In this document: positions 36,177-49,111 of the stretch, in pieces | Layout: each line of letters opens with the position of its first letter | Numbering within the stretch: the first letter of the stretch is position 1 | NCBI RefSeq assembly: GCF_900964775.1 | Contig: NC_041827.1 | Coordinates: 6,743,501-6,807,500, forward strand | Origin: Scleropages formosus | Taxonomy: Eukaryota; Chordata; Actinopteri; Osteoglossiformes; Osteoglossidae | Reading direction: 5' to 3' | DNA length: 64,000 bases | Notes under the pieces: model-generated | The model's input: the letters and a program-made list of their open reading frames with translations, nothing else | Database searches by the model: none | What the model was told of the DNA's origin: nothing | Program-made: the position numbers and the translations under genes

Positions 36177-36310
36177 CTTCTCCTCTTTCTGCCACATCCT
36201 GCCGCGCTGTACAGGAGCACCGGGGAACAGCGCTAAATGGACACGTCACGATACACGAGACCAGCGAGGTCGAGTGAAAGTAACGTCCCCCTCTAGTGTC
36301 AGCCTCCGGT
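36177..36310 (-). promoter_or_regulatory. ssr4: ssr4 promoter / 5' UTR region
   Basis: Moderately CpG-rich sequence upstream of the ssr4 start. The transcription start cannot be fixed from sequence alone. Confidence 0.4.
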
Positions 36311-36454
36311 ACTGCATGTCCACTCAATGGAATAATAGAGGAATGAATCAATGAAAAACCTATTCATCTTTGGAGGGTTTAAAGTTGATTGCACCCAGAG
36401 ATTATTGATCTTTCATCGGATCCCTATAAGAATCTGATGATTCTGATGGGTGAT

Positions 36455-36805
36455 ATGGTGCTGTAGCAAGTGGCACGGTTTACTCACAGCCCTGGCTGGT
36501 GCGAGAGGACGTGGGTTCGATCTCCGCTCAGCCCCTGTGGAGTTTGCATGTTCTCCCTGTGCGTATGGGGGTTTTTTCCGGCTGCTCCGGTTTCCTCCCA
36601 GTCTAAAGACATGGTGTTCAGGTGGATCGGTCACTCTGAAAGTTACCCACAGTGTGTGTTTCACTAACGTATGGATGAGCGGCCCAGTGTAAGTACTGTA
36701 TCCAGCAGTTTAAGTCACCACAGTGAATAAGGTGTGTGGGCTGGTAACACTACATGGAGTTCATTGGAAGTCACTTTGGAGAAAAGTATCTACATGAAGT
36801 AATGT
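36455..36805 (+). repeat. SINE, family C (near full length)
   Basis: Contains GCTGTAGCAAGTGGCACGG, box B-like GGGTTCGATCTCCGCTC, TGTGGAGTTTGCATGTTCTC, GTGTGTGGGCTGGTAACACT, GTTCATTGGAAGTCACTTTG and GAGAAAAGTATCTAC. It lies between ssr4 and ikbkg. The rest of the gap to 37564 (36810-37564) is AT-rich with only ikbkg 3' UTR-like sequence. Confidence 0.85.
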
Positions 36806-37138
36806 AAACATGATAAAAGTTAAGGACCCTTTCCTAGACCAATGTCCATCAATTCAGCAAAAAAATACTGCACAACTTATTTCACCAAAATTTACTTTGC
36901 TCTGAATTATGTAATAGACAGTACCAGTACAAGTTATTTTACTTTAGACAGTGAAATTTTCAAACCAGGTCTGCAACTCACAGACCCCTCTGGCATCCAT
37001 GGACTACAGATGAAAAACCCCTGGTCTAACTACAGCACAGTGAATATGGGTCTGAACATGGACATCAAATCAGCCATAACTGGGCACAAAAATATTCTGT
37101 TACGTTTTATTCATGGAAAGCTATAATAAATGTAACAT

Positions 37139-37144
37139 TTTATT
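37139..37144 (-). terminator. ikbkg: Candidate ikbkg polyadenylation signal
   Basis: AATAAA on the minus strand about 420 bases after the ikbkg stop. A second hexamer lies at 37106-37111. Confidence 0.45.
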
Positions 37145-37564
37145 TTTAAAAAAATCTTGAATATACAAGTACAGATCACGTACATTCTGAAGACACTGAC
37201 AACGGAACAGCAATGGCACACAAAAGCATGTTGTACCACAAACATTCTGTATAAAGGAAATCTGCATTACAGAAACGGAGCAACATTCCAAAACAACTTG
37301 CATGTATTAACAAAAGTTTGTATTAAAACTGTTATAATTACATTAAAATAAACATTCCTTTTGCATATAGATAAAACTGTCAGTGTTTCTTCAGAGTGTA
37401 AAAGAAAAATCAAATATTGCATAACAGATCCTGTCTTCTAAGCCACAAGCATTAACATCCAAATAAGTCGTCCTAATTTTAACTTGTACTTCATGGTCCA
37501 CTCCTGCAGTATACCGTATATTGATCCCATTGAGGGAATTTGGTCAGTCACTGAGCAGCCTCTA

Positions 37565-40500
37565 TCACTGGATGCAGTCCATGACGTGGATCTGCAAGGT
37601 GTCCATCTCTGGTGCCTGATACTGGCACTTTGGGCAGCGGAAGTCAGGCAGCTCCTCTGACATACTTTGCCTCCGGAAGGATGAGGGACTGAATGGCACT
37701 GTTGCTCCCGCAAACATTCCTGCAGAAAAGCATAGATTGGGGTGGCATCTTATAAACATATAATTTGTATATACAGATACACACGCTGCATATACTATAA
37801 ACACATAATTTGTATATACAGATACAACAGGAACTGAAACTACAAACTCCATGCAGTAAATTGAAGCAAAACCACTGTAAGCCTGTGACAATAACATCTA
37901 GAGTGCATGAAAAGCGGGGCACGGTGCCACAGCGGGTTTGCCCGGGTCCTGCTCTCTGGTGGGTCTGGGGTTCAAGTCCTGCTTTGGGGTCTTCTGATGG
38001 AGTGGCGTCCCATTCTCGGTGTGTCCCCTCCCCCTCCAGCCTTGCGCCCTGTAGTTCCGAGATAGGCTCCGGCCCACCGCGACCCCGCTCAGGACAAGCA
38101 GCTTCAGACAGCGTGTGTGCACACAAGATAAGTACACCGGACAAAAACCACGGGCAGTACCTGCTTGAGGGGGTCGACCAGACTGGAAGTCCTCTAGGTG
38201 TCTCTGCTGCATCACCTCCATGCGTGCTCTGTGAAGGTAGTAGGTTTGTGGAGTTACAACTGCTGCGCAACAGGGGGACTACAGATCAGCTCTGTCTTCT
38301 TCAAGTTTAAAATAATGCACACAGTTAACTGGCAGTCTTACTTAGCTGAAAGCGTTGTCAAATTTATCCCATTTATTTAGCTAACACTTTCTCTGGAGTT
38401 ACGCAGATTAACTGGGATTTGAATCCATAATCTTCAAGGTACAAATCTATGACTCAATTCACTGTTACATAAAATAACAGCCTGCTGGCTTACCTTGATG
38501 TGCCCTCCTGTTTCATCCTGTCCAGCTCAGCCAGGGTCTTATTCAGCTGCTCTTGCAGCTCCTCTTTGCGCTGGTTCAGCTTCTCCCTGGCCTCTCTCTC
38601 TGCTAGGAAGTCTGCTTTGAATATTTCTGCCTGAAAACAGGGAGAAATGGAAATTGAGATTCTTTTCTAAGGCACTTTGCTAATGATCCAAAGAACTACT
38701 GGACTAGAGTATACATAGCACCAGTATACAAGATTCAACTGTTTAGGCATCGTGAATTCGATAAATATAAATGGAGAAAGTGTAAATTTATATCATAAAC
38801 ACAAATAGAAATGTTTTTGAAGCTCTGAAACTATCTACTAATGTGGTGCGTGTCTGCCAAATAGACACTACTCTTTCACTGGACTGAGTTCTTAGGAAAA
38901 GACTGTGACCAGGGTGGTCTAACAAAGTATTCAGAGTACTAGAAGACAGCCTTACTTTTCTCTTGAGAATGTTACCTGGGCAGTGAGAACAGGAATGGTT
39001 TCCAGAGACGTTCTCTGCTGCTCCACCTCTTCCTTAAGCTTGTCAATGAGGTCCTGTTTCAGAGCCAGAGCTCTTTCTGCCTCCTCCAGTCTGCATGCCA
39101 GGTCCTCCACCTCACCACCCTATCACAGAGAGGAACCAAGATATATATGCTGCAATCTACAGACAGATCATTCTTTCATAGATATTAGTAATTAGCTGTA
39201 TCTTAATTTTTTTTTTTTTTTTTTTTTTTTTTTAGTTTCTCATTGTTCTCTTTTTTTTTTTATCTGTATCCTCTAAATGGTGTAATTTTCCATCGAAATA
39301 TACTACAGCTGAACCATTGTGCACAGAAATGGCATTGTTGCACAACATAAACATACATCAAGCTACTATAAAAATACTATACCCTTTGTTTGACTTGACT
39401 CTCATTTTTAAGCTTTGTATCATAGTCCTGGAATAATTGTGTATAAGCACGTTGTAACTGAGCCAGCTTTCTCCTGTAAAAAAAAAAAAAAAAGAATGAA
39501 AGAGAAACAACAGTAAGTCCTGCATTTACAAAGAACTTGCTTGCATGTGTGCGTTAGCTGGTCTAAAATCCTTTGAACTGCCGGAAAGGTATCCTTGCAC
39601 AAAGTCATACGGATTGAAGAGCCAATAAAAATAAGAAAAAAAATGTAGAAAGACATGTAAAAAAAAAAAAAAAAAAAACTTTTTTGGAATGCCATTAGGT
39701 TACACATAAACAAGACACTAATGAGAATAGGGTGAACACTAAGGTCGAGTGGTGAGTGACCCATTGTAAGTGGTGTACAGTACTAGCAGTGTAAGTCACC
39801 ATGGTGAATATGGTGTGTGGGCTGATAACACTACACAGAGTTCATTAGAAGTCGCTTTGGAGAAAAGTATCTGCTAAATAAATGTAAATGTCAAGTTCTG
39901 TGGCATGTTACATAAGAAGGTGTGATGAAATACAGCAATTAAACACAGACCTAGTTTTTTTTTTTTTTTTTTAGAGTTCACAATTGCCACTCGTTCACAT
40001 GCCAAATTTACCCTAAGTTTACCATTAAAGTCATACATCAAAACTCCAGATAAAAAGTCTTATGTCTTCACTTAATCAATAAAAAACCCTGTTAATCAAA
40101 GGAAAATGGTATAGTACTGTGACAGAGAACAGGCAGGTTTTTACAAAAAAAATTAAAAATGAATGCAGTACTGTAAAGTCTGGATCCCTCCTGTCAGAAC
40201 CAAACCCAAAGTTTCAGGGACTTTGCAACACCCTCAGAGTCACTAATATATGAGATGTTTATATAGAAGGCCCAAAATCAATGCCCTAGACTGGGTGGCA
40301 CACTCACTTCTCCTCTGTGAGGAAATGCCTCTCCGTCTTAAGAGCTGTTTCCAGGTTCTCTGTCTGCAGCCGCAGTTGGTCCACTGTCACACTGTGCTGC
40401 TTCTTCAACTGCTCCAGCTCCCTTTCGGCAAACTGCAGGGCCTCTGTCTTAGTAGAGAGTCTGACAAAGGAGCACAAAGACAAAGTTATTGTTTTTTTTT

Positions 40501-43500
40501 TTTTGCTTTTCAGTACAGATTTGAAAAATAATTATTTTGTCCTTTTATACAGCATTTTTTGAGTGTATATACAGTAGACAAACTAAAACAGTAAACATAT
40601 GCCGAGTAGCGTGGGAAAACAGTCACTTGGTTAGTCACTTGTGACAATAACGTAGTTACTTGCGTGGGTTCTTAACTACATGGCCACATTGCATGTATGA
40701 CATATCTCAAAATCAGATCTGCTCCAAGCATAGCTTCTATACTGTGTCACTCAGTGGCTTTCAGCTAATGTGACTGTCACACAGTGATTACTGGTTAATA
40801 GTTAAGTTTTGTTATATTTGATCTTGTGTAAATTTTTTCTTGTTTAAAAGGTTGATCATATTAACAGCAGCATTGCAATTCATCTAAGATTATCATGTGG
40901 TTGCTACTCTATGCTTCCAAAATCACTAATGCATGGTAACAATCTTGACTTTGAAATCACTTAGGTAAAGACAGCTTCATAATTATCATTCTTCTTCTTC
41001 TTATTATTATTATTATTATTTAATAATAATACAGGCATCCCTCAATTTAAAAAATTAATCTGTTTCTGGAAATGGTGCATATATCCAGACTATCTGTAAA
41101 TCCCAAACCAATTTTCCCAATAAGTAACGTATAAAAGTTTATGCTATTTGTTTGTTCCATGCATTGAAAATTAGGTATCAAAAGAGCCATTATAACAAAA
41201 TTTCAGATAGATTTTGTAAATCAAGGGATGTCTGAAATAGTAAGAAACCATATTAAATTAATAGTGAGAGAGGAAAAAAAAAAAAGCTCATAAAAGAGTA
41301 CTTTACCTTTCTTGCAGTCTTTCCCTTTCTTTCTCACTGTTTTCCAGACATGTTTGTCTCTCCTGCAGCTCCCCTAACAAAGAAGTAACCTGGGACTTGA
41401 GCGCTTCACTATCTTTGGTCATCTGGGCCACAAAGAAGAGCAGAGGAGACTTATTGTTGCACATTTGTTTCAGTAATGCTTTCCTTCCTCCATTGTCTTA
41501 ATCTCTACCTGTCCAAAATCTTTGTCCTTCTGCTTCAGTCGCGCTTCACTTTTATCTCGTTGAGCTGTACTTTTCTGGAGAGAGTCATATTTCTCGACAA
41601 GTTCTTTATACCTACCACAAAACAAGAAAAAAAAAAAAGTCAAGTCACTTGTGGATTTAGTCAAAACCAATATGTTACCTCAACTAGCGGCGGATTTTTA
41701 AAAATAACCATTGAGTCGTGAAGTGCAGTGCCAATGCTTTCGGTCTGCCTTGTAGACGGGTGCAAAACAGTTCACCGTAGAACACAATCATTAAAGTGTG
41801 GGCAATTAAAAATGATTAACGACAGACAGCCTGTTGCCTGTAGCGGGTTATTTCGACCAGTATTTCTTAGAGAAAACCAGTCAGTCCACAAACAGCACAG
41901 TTCCTCTACAGCTTTCAGGCTGTTGTGCAAGACAGAAATTATTTTTGTTACAACAAAACACACTAACACCAATTTTTCTGGAGTCCCCATAACCAGTTTT
42001 TTACACATCTGGTTTGCAACATTCATTCTAGCCCTATTACATTTGATTTCAGCGTGATAAACTAAGAGCACAATTTAAAAATTTCCCCAATCAGTGACGG
42101 AGACCGAGTGGCTCTGCACTGTGGGAATCATGTACCCGCACTCTCAGTTGCACTCCAGCACTCTATGGTCACGCTTGCCTACTCATGTGTTTGTATCCTG
42201 TTTCAAACCATCGTGCTTTAATTTTATAATTACTTAAACACGACAAAAAGCCTACATTTTTCTCAAGCCAGTCAACACAGACTAAGTTCACTTTAAAAAA
42301 AAAAAAAAAAAAAAAAAAAATTTTTTCAATATATTTCTCTACACTAGAACCTTCATGTTCACCATTTATGAAAACAAGTTTCCTCAAACAGCTTACTGTT
42401 ATCCTACAGAATGAGAAAACTTAAAAGTATAGCAAGTATAAAATATATCAAATTTCTCAGTTATTTATATGTTAGAGTAAAATGAAAAATAAGTTAAATA
42501 TAATGCAAGAAATCTCTTTGACCTTACCTATATTCCAAAAGTTTTCACTCACACAGATGGTGAGGAAGGGTTTATATACAAATTCATATCTGCATTACAA
42601 GTTTGTGAGCAATTCAAAAAAGCTTTGAACACAGACAACTCAAAAAAGTGATTCCACTGTTCTGAATTTTACATTGTACACTGGCTTCTCAGCTTACAAA
42701 CAATTGGGACAATACATCGCTTCATAACTCCAAAGTCACTTCTACCAACAAGTCACATTCAATTAAAGCTACATAATACAGATTTCCCTCCATTAATTCA
42801 TGGGTTGCATTGTGTAGAAACTTCAGATAGACATAATTAACAAAATTACTGTAATGCTCTCATCCATCCATTATCAATACCCGCTTGCGCAATGCACAGC
42901 TGTGATGTCTAGAGCCTATCCTGAACTACAGGGTGGGATGGGATGCCATCTATCATACTGTAATATGAAAAATTAACTTAAAAGTACATTAAAATTCAAG
43001 CTTATTCAGTATAAAAAAAATACACCATCTCTGTAATCTTTTATTTAATCCCAATTGCTGACCATTTCATGAAGTATGCAGATTCAGTGTTTTTCAACTT
43101 TATCAACAATTATATTTTTATTAAATATTAATAAAACCTTGTCCCTCAGTTGACATATGCAATATATACCCATAAACATATTTTAAAACATACGAAGGTA
43201 GAAACATCTCTTCTCCAGCAACTCCAAATCAAAAACTGACCGGGCAGCATTTCTCATCTCATTATTGAAAATATAATAAAGAAAATCCAATAAAAAATAA
43301 AACAAAATGTCTATTTTCGAAAATACGTAACTGCAATGTTCACAGCATGATGGGCCAGCGTGACTGACTTTGTTCAAATTTTGCAATGGGTAGCTTAGAT
43401 CACTTACATGTAGAAATAAATACACAAACAGAGGCATAGAGAATGCAATGAACTGCACACATTCTGGAAAGTTATCTTCTGAGAACTAAGAACAACAGAA

Positions 43501-45899
43501 ATACACAACAGCAAGAGTAAAGCACCACAGGTTTCCTACCTGGCCTGGGCAATCTGCAGCTCCTCTACCAGACTGGCCAAATGGGCACTAAAAGGAGATA
43601 AAAAGTAAGATTCAAGGGAGATAATACGGCATGCACTGAAAATTGAAGAACATAAAGAGCAACAGGAAAGACAAATATATCAAATTCGGTGCCAATAAAG
43701 ACTGAATACAGAGGCAGGACTAAAGAAAGATGAAGAAAAGATGCATACAGTACCTTTCAGAGTTGGAAGCCTGTGAGTCTGACCGTTGAAGCATATCCTT
43801 CAATACACCTCCACCCTAGAGGGAAAAAACCAAAGTAAAGAAAGACACAAATCAGTTACGTCCACATTCAGCCATCTGTGAATCTACAAATTGAAAGATA
43901 GTTCAAATACAGGATACAGGAAAAAGAAATCAAAATGTGTTAGTGTTTTATGTTTGTTCTCACCAAGCTCACTACAGAATAGGCAGGAACAGAAGGGATA
44001 CATGGCCTCATAATTACAGCTAATATTAATATTAGCATTTCTGACCTGTATCTGAGAGAGCTCTAACTGCAGTTGTGCATTAGCATTGCGCAGGCAATCT
44101 CGTTCTTCCTCAACCTCTTCTCTCTTCCTCTCCAGCTCCTTGTTTTTAATCCTGAATTCCTGCAGGTTCTCCTCTAGCTTTTCTTTATGGCTCTTCAGCA
44201 GCTTTAAGAACTCATTGGCACCATCAATGGGCTGGAAGACAGTGAATAACAAACACAGTTACGTTGTACGATATAAAACATACAACTATATACAATAGAC
44301 TTGTACATAATGCAGAAACTCCCATTTCCTTGCCAAGACACCAGAATTTCAGGGAATTTAATATAAGGGACAGCAAAAATAATACTGTGCCATACATATG
44401 TCAATTTATCAACAAGCTCTAACATTCAACCTTAGCAAAAGCAAAAAGCACAGCAAACATAAGCAGTAACTGCACAGACAATGGCAGAGGGAGGTTGGAA
44501 AGGAGAGAAGGAGAGCTGCAGTCTCACCTTGCTGCAGGCCTCACCCTCTGCCTTTCCACAGACCTCCCCTTCAGCTGATGTTAAACTGCCAGATAGGCTT
44601 GGGAAGACACTACTGATGAAGCTACAAATACTTGAGTCGGCTTTGCCGCACTGAGATGAAGACAGCTTTAAAAAAAGCACACACAGATAAACAGCAGACT
44701 TTTCTTAGCTGTCTGCCTAAAGTTCTGGTATAAGGGAACCATCATGCTATATCTGGGTCAAAATTTGCCAAGCAGCTGTCCCTGAACCATGTATTTAGGT
44801 TGCTAGTGTTTCAATTCAACTCGTTGTAAATATATGAATTGCTACTACTGCAGCACTAGCTATTCAGATCAAAACAACCTTGACTGCCCTGGATATTGAA
44901 AGCATTGCTGTACTGCACATGTTCCTAGAGTAAAATCAAGGTTTCTTTTAGATTAACACTTGTCTGATGTTATTAATTGTTGGACAAGGGAACAATTGTA
45001 CAAGATGAAGACTTTAGTAAAAAACATTAATTTCCACAACAACAGTACACAAGAGACACCTCGATTTTATCTACTGTAAACGTTCTCATACCAAACTGCT
45101 TGGGGGAGTCTGTCTGTCTGTTGCATTCTCCAAGTCCTTCAGTTCCGTTTCTCCCTTATTCTTTGACATCTGGGGGGAAAAAATGCATGAAGCATTTTTG
45201 TTGCTGCACCATTCATTTTTGTAGAGTGGAAAAAGAGCCAAACTGAGCAAATGCCACAAAGATTTCAGAAAGCAGGGGGGACTCACATCAAGAGCGAGAG
45301 GGAGGTCATTTATCTGTGTGCCAATCGAGTTCTGCTCCTTTCTCATGCTTCTTCCATTCGTGTGAGCACCTGTGTGGTTCAGCTTTGCTAGAAGTGCATG
45401 GTTTTCTTCAGAAAGTCTTTCGACAAGAGCCCTGGCCTCCTGAAAGCGGCAGCTGAGGAACTCTCTCTCCTTCCGTGACCTCTGCTGCCACTCTTCCATC
45501 TCCTCACATCTTTCCTTGAGAGCCACATTACTGCGCCTCAAGGCCTCTAAACACACACACACGACATGTAAAAAGCAAAAATAAACCTCTTCTGTAAAGA
45601 GAAGTCTTTTTGCAGACAAGAAATGAACTGTTATTCAGGTTAACTTGTTATACACCTTGTTATTCATCAACAAGTTATCATTATTAGGAGACATCTGAAC
45701 TGTATTTGGAAACAAGTCCAGATGATATGAAACAAATACCTCTTAGCTGATGATTGTCCCCAAGGAGCCTGTTCACAGCCTCACTGTCTGCCAAATCAGG
45801 CGGTACCCGGAGGGACCCTTGACTGCCAACCCCGATCCCCTCTCCGCCTGCCATCTCCCACTTCAGTGCACTACCAGCTTGAGCCTGTGGCTGAACCAT
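37565..45899 (-). CDS. ikbkg: NEMO / IKK-gamma, regulatory IKK subunit
   Basis: The scaffold of the IKK complex that couples ubiquitin signals to NF-kB activation, in the cytosol. Coding exons: 45899-45740, 45546-45287, 45169-45092, 44665-44528, 44231-44046, 43815-43754, 43587-43540, 41611-41509, 41422-41307, 40460-40308, 39473-39383, 39119-38976, 38630-38494, 38228-38161, 37719-37565. All phases agree; 632 residues. The N terminus MVQPQ matches NEMO. The IKK-binding coil is [17 protein letters not shown] to [11 protein letters not shown] (about 54-100). [11 protein letters not shown] and [17 protein letters not shown] are NEMO coiled-coil signatures. The ubiquitin-binding motif [12 protein letters not shown] is at 520-531. 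The terminal zinc finger is C610, C613, H626, C630 in [21 protein letters not shown]. The protein is some 210 residues longer than human NEMO because of extra exons between about 100 and 345. Confidence 0.95.
37742..37832. repeat. Short tandem duplication in the last ikbkg intron
   Basis: TATAAACATATAATTTGTAT with ATACAGATAC and TATAAACACATAATTTGTAT with ATACAGATAC occur about 45 bases apart: two copies of one AT-rich unit with few differences. Confidence 0.75.
37912..38124 (+). repeat. tRNA-derived SINE, family A (copy 5), last ikbkg intron
   Basis: Head GGGGCACGGTGCCACAGCGG, box B-like GGTTCAAGTCCTGC, body GGAGTGGCGTCCCATTCTCG, GTGTCCCCTCCCCCTCCAGC, GATAGGCTCCGG, GACAAGCAGC. It is antisense to ikbkg and ends about 35 bases from the splice donor of the preceding exon. 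Confidence 0.85.
39206..39234. repeat. Homopolymer T tract, ikbkg intron
   Basis: About 25 T in a row. Similar A or T tracts of 15-26 bases occur at 39479-39494, 39660-39678, 39956-39972 and 42294-42320; in this gene they are probably decayed retrotransposon tails. Confidence 0.8.
39749..39892 (+). repeat. SINE 3' fragment, family C, ikbkg intron
   Basis: GAGTGACCCATTGTAAGTGG, GTGTGTGGGCTGATAACACT, GTTCATTAGAAGTCGCTTTG and GAGAAAAGTATCTGCTAAAT match the 3' half of the copies at 23.3 and 36.5 kb. Confidence 0.8.
41612..43539. other. Large ikbkg intron, no gene seen
   Basis: AT-rich intronic sequence with a 26-base A tract and a weak SINE-like fragment near 42866-42960 (TATCAATACCCGCTTG, GAGCCTATCCTGAA). 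No coding exon is visible; phases on either side join correctly without one. Confidence 0.5.
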
Positions 45900-45999
45900 A
45901 ACCCTAGGAAGGTAAAAGGAAAGCCGCTTTTTACTATTACAATGCACAATCCAGTTATAACAGTAACATCCATCATCAATAGAAACTTTCCAGATGCAG

Positions 46000-46280
46000 G
46001 GTTAGGCTCCGGACCACCGTTATCTCAAAGTGCAGGGATGCTGGTCCATTGAAAGGCAATCGCACACGGATTCACTCACACATACACACACTAAGGGCAA
46101 TTTAGAGTCACCAGTTCACCTTTGGATGGTGGGAGGTAGCTGGAATACCCAGAAGTTGTTCATGAAAATGTGGGGAAAGCATGCGAATGCCACACAGACT
46201 GAGCCGGATTTAAAGTCATATCTGAACCCAGGGCCCAGGAGCGTTAAGGCACCAGTGCTACCTGCTGTGCCATCCTCCAA
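46000..46280 (-). repeat. Degraded SINE, family C-like, ikbkg 5' intron
   Basis: Blocks GGGCAATTTAGAGTCACCAG, TGGGAGGTAGCTGGAATACC, TGCCACACAGACTGAGCCGG and GTGCTACCTGCTGTGCCATC are the reverse complement of a tRNA-headed repeat with a family C-like centre. Confidence 0.6.
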
Positions 46281-46679
46281 GTGCAATAAATAAATGAATA
46301 CTGTAACATTTTGACAAATAGATAAACAAACACTGGAATTTGTATTTAACCAAAGTTATGCAGTATCCTATTAGACAGGAAACTGAAGGCTTTACTGCTT
46401 GTAACAAACAATGAAGGGCCTACACAGTGGGAATTACACCAAAGTGTCTTTCTATGCTCTAATATTTTATGTGGTGGCATTTATGTCTGACAAAAAAAAG
46501 TAAATCTTTTAAAAAAAACAAAAAGATGCATAATTTATTGTTTTTGAGGTGTTAAAGGTCAATTTAAAGACTAAGTGACGACATGTAAGTTTACGAGTCG
46601 CACAAACAAAATAACTAACTGTCGACAATTACATCCCCCCGACTCTCAGTTTCCTTTTCCGGATCCTGATCAACTTTCG

Positions 46680-47290
46680 CTTTCATTTTCAGTGCACAAA
46701 GATGTAGCAAGGAAGTTAGAACGAGCTTTGTTTGTTTGTCTGGTTGTATTTATTATTATCATTTAAAACAGCGAGCGGCTGTCGGTGAAAGAGAAAGCGC
46801 GCTGTCCCGCGCCGAGCACGCGCGAAGGGCATCATCATCATCATCGTGCCCGCGCGCTTCCTCACACTACACTCACTCGCATGTCCGGTAGGCAACAACC
46901 TTCCTCCTGTGTGCTTAGAATTAAAGCACTCCGCGTGCGTCCGGCCGCGAGGCAGCTGACCACACGCAGCACATGGGCAGTTCGAAGAGAACCGGGGCGA
47001 CGTGTTTTTCTGACTGATCTGGGCATGATAACATGATGTGTGCCGAAGTGTGAGCTGACCGCGCTTTCGGAAGTAGACCTTACGTTACTTTGACATAATA
47101 GTTGTGGTTTCACGGCCACAAAGACGACGGCTAATCTGTACGGGAGAGGTTTTACCTGCACGAACTTCGTCTCTAATCTTCAGTGTGTCCCTCGAGCCCC
47201 GAGCGCGAGCCGCCCTACTACCTCGCTCGCGTGGGCACAGACCATCTGCGGAGAAGCGAATCCACTAGTACCGAGTACAGTGTGTCAATG
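46680..47290 (-). promoter_or_regulatory. ikbkg: CpG-rich region, likely ikbkg promoter and first exon
   Basis: CpG-dense sequence (GAGAAAGCGCGCTGTCCCGC, CGTGCGTCCGGCCGCGAGG, CTCGAGCCCCGAGCGCGAGC) lies upstream of the first coding exon, which starts at an acceptor at 45903. A noncoding first exon is therefore expected here. A CAT trinucleotide run lies at about 46830-46844. Which strand or strands are transcribed cannot be told. Confidence 0.5.
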
Positions 47291-47299
47291 TCCTCAGTC

Positions 47300-49100
47300 C
47301 GTTCCCTCAAGAAACCTTTGGAAGTTTATAATGTCATCTGTTTGGTTAAAAGAATAATAACGCAAGACACACACAATGTAAAAATATTCCGTGGCATCCC
47401 AACTGCTTTCCAGTATCGCTTATTTGGAGGAATTCCCCTTCCTACTTCCTTAGCCTTATGTGCTCCGTAAGTGCTCATGGGAGTTGAAGTCCACTCTGCG
47501 GAGTGCTGACTGCGCCAATTCCATCCGTCGCTTTTGTGGACCGCTTATGTATTTAGCTGTACACTACAGTATTAATATTGACTGGAGTCATGTGAAGCAC
47601 GTACATCGCTTTCCCAAATAGCGCAGGGAGATGAAGGGACAAACTGCGGTCCAATATTTATGCTTATGATTTAATCTATTTGTTGTTGTTATTGCGTGAA
47701 AAATTCATAAGTTGCTCAGCTAATTCCATGGATTTGGCGTTAATTTTTGTTATTTACCAAATTTATTTATTATTTTACTGGATTTTTATCTAAGAACTAA
47801 AGAGAGACCTAACGTTGTTATTTGCTTATTTATACCCAAAACAAAACCAATAAAATTAACAACACAAAAACAAATAAAACAAAAACACAATTTAAATACA
47901 CTTGTAACAATTATTTTATTTCGAACGACTTCAGTAAATATATACTCAGTTTATACACAACTATCTTGATACAGTCAGTGAAAGGTTTTTCATAACTTAA
48001 AATTCACACTTTTTTATCCATAATAACACTATTTTTAAAAGGGGGCAAGGGTACAGGAGTGTGATCACTACTGAGGGGATGTGAGGGGACAAAGTTTCTG
48101 TAAAACAGCTTTTAATTCCCCTTTTTTGATGAATCCATAGAGATAAATCTTACTTTGCATTTTTCAGCAAAATTTTAGGCTTGGAAACATATCTTGCAGT
48201 TACGGATCCAGTCACAATCCACTAACATTCAGTGTAAAGATGAAGGAAGGTACTTTACACTGCCTTTGCTTCATTCCTACTATCCAGACATTGTTCTTAT
48301 ATGACTCATAGCATGTTAAAATACTCCTGTTCAAACCACCATGGAGAATTAAATAACATGTAATTAACATTTTTCCTTTAATTATGTTACAGTAATACCA
48401 GATAAACATTAATTCTATGGTAAAATAAATCGTTGGAATGGAAATTATTTTATTATCTATTTATTAAGCTATCCAGAACTATTCAGTGTTAACTAATTAG
48501 ATAATCACAATCTGGGACATGTTTAAGTAGATCACAGTTTGTTCAGATATAAAATCTAGTTTTAAAAAATTAGTAATTTTCACAGCATTTACAACCGAAT
48601 TAGTTGATTTGAGGTGTGAAGGACAACATTTGTAATATGCCTTCAAACTCGTTTCTTACACATGACTTCACTGCTGGGACAAAATGAGTTGGTGGAGGGG
48701 TGTGCAGTAAACTCAGCAAAAACTTAAGTTTCTGCTTAGTGGAGTGCAGAACTTGGTGGCTCTTTCACTGACAACAGGCTAAGGAGTCATACTTTAATAA
48801 CATGAGATCAACAAATGTTTTATAAAACAAAAATGCTGTATTTAAAAAAAATCTAGCAGTACAAATGGTTTTGCTTGGTTAATACTGTACATTGGGCGGT
48901 TTATGAACCCCTGCTCCTTACTAAACCCTTCAGCATGGGTGGACACTAAGTGTCTTGGTAAGCCTCAGCTTCAGGAATAAGGTTTATCCAGGTTATTGTT
49001 TACACTGAGCTATGGAAAAGTTATTATATCCTCTTATTCCTGTAAAAACTAATGGCTTGTTAAATATATAGAATAATAAAATAAATAAAAGCTTGCATAG
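47300..49100. other. No recognisable gene
   Basis: AT-rich intergenic stretch between ikbkg and the caveolin gene. Only short chance frames were seen and no clear repeat. Confidence 0.4.
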
Positions 49101-49105
49101 CTGCT

Positions 49106-49111
49106 TTTATT
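49106..49111 (-). terminator. Candidate polyadenylation signal of the caveolin gene
   Basis: AATAAA on the minus strand, about 205 bases beyond the caveolin stop codon. Confidence 0.5.

Noticed and set aside
37565-45899. Assignment of the coiled-coil gene to optineurin
   Set aside because: The zinc finger CPKCQYQAP, the KRKLAQLQ coil, [12 protein letters not shown] and the MVQP start fit NEMO. Optineurin has CGEVLPDIDTL and a different UBAN context.
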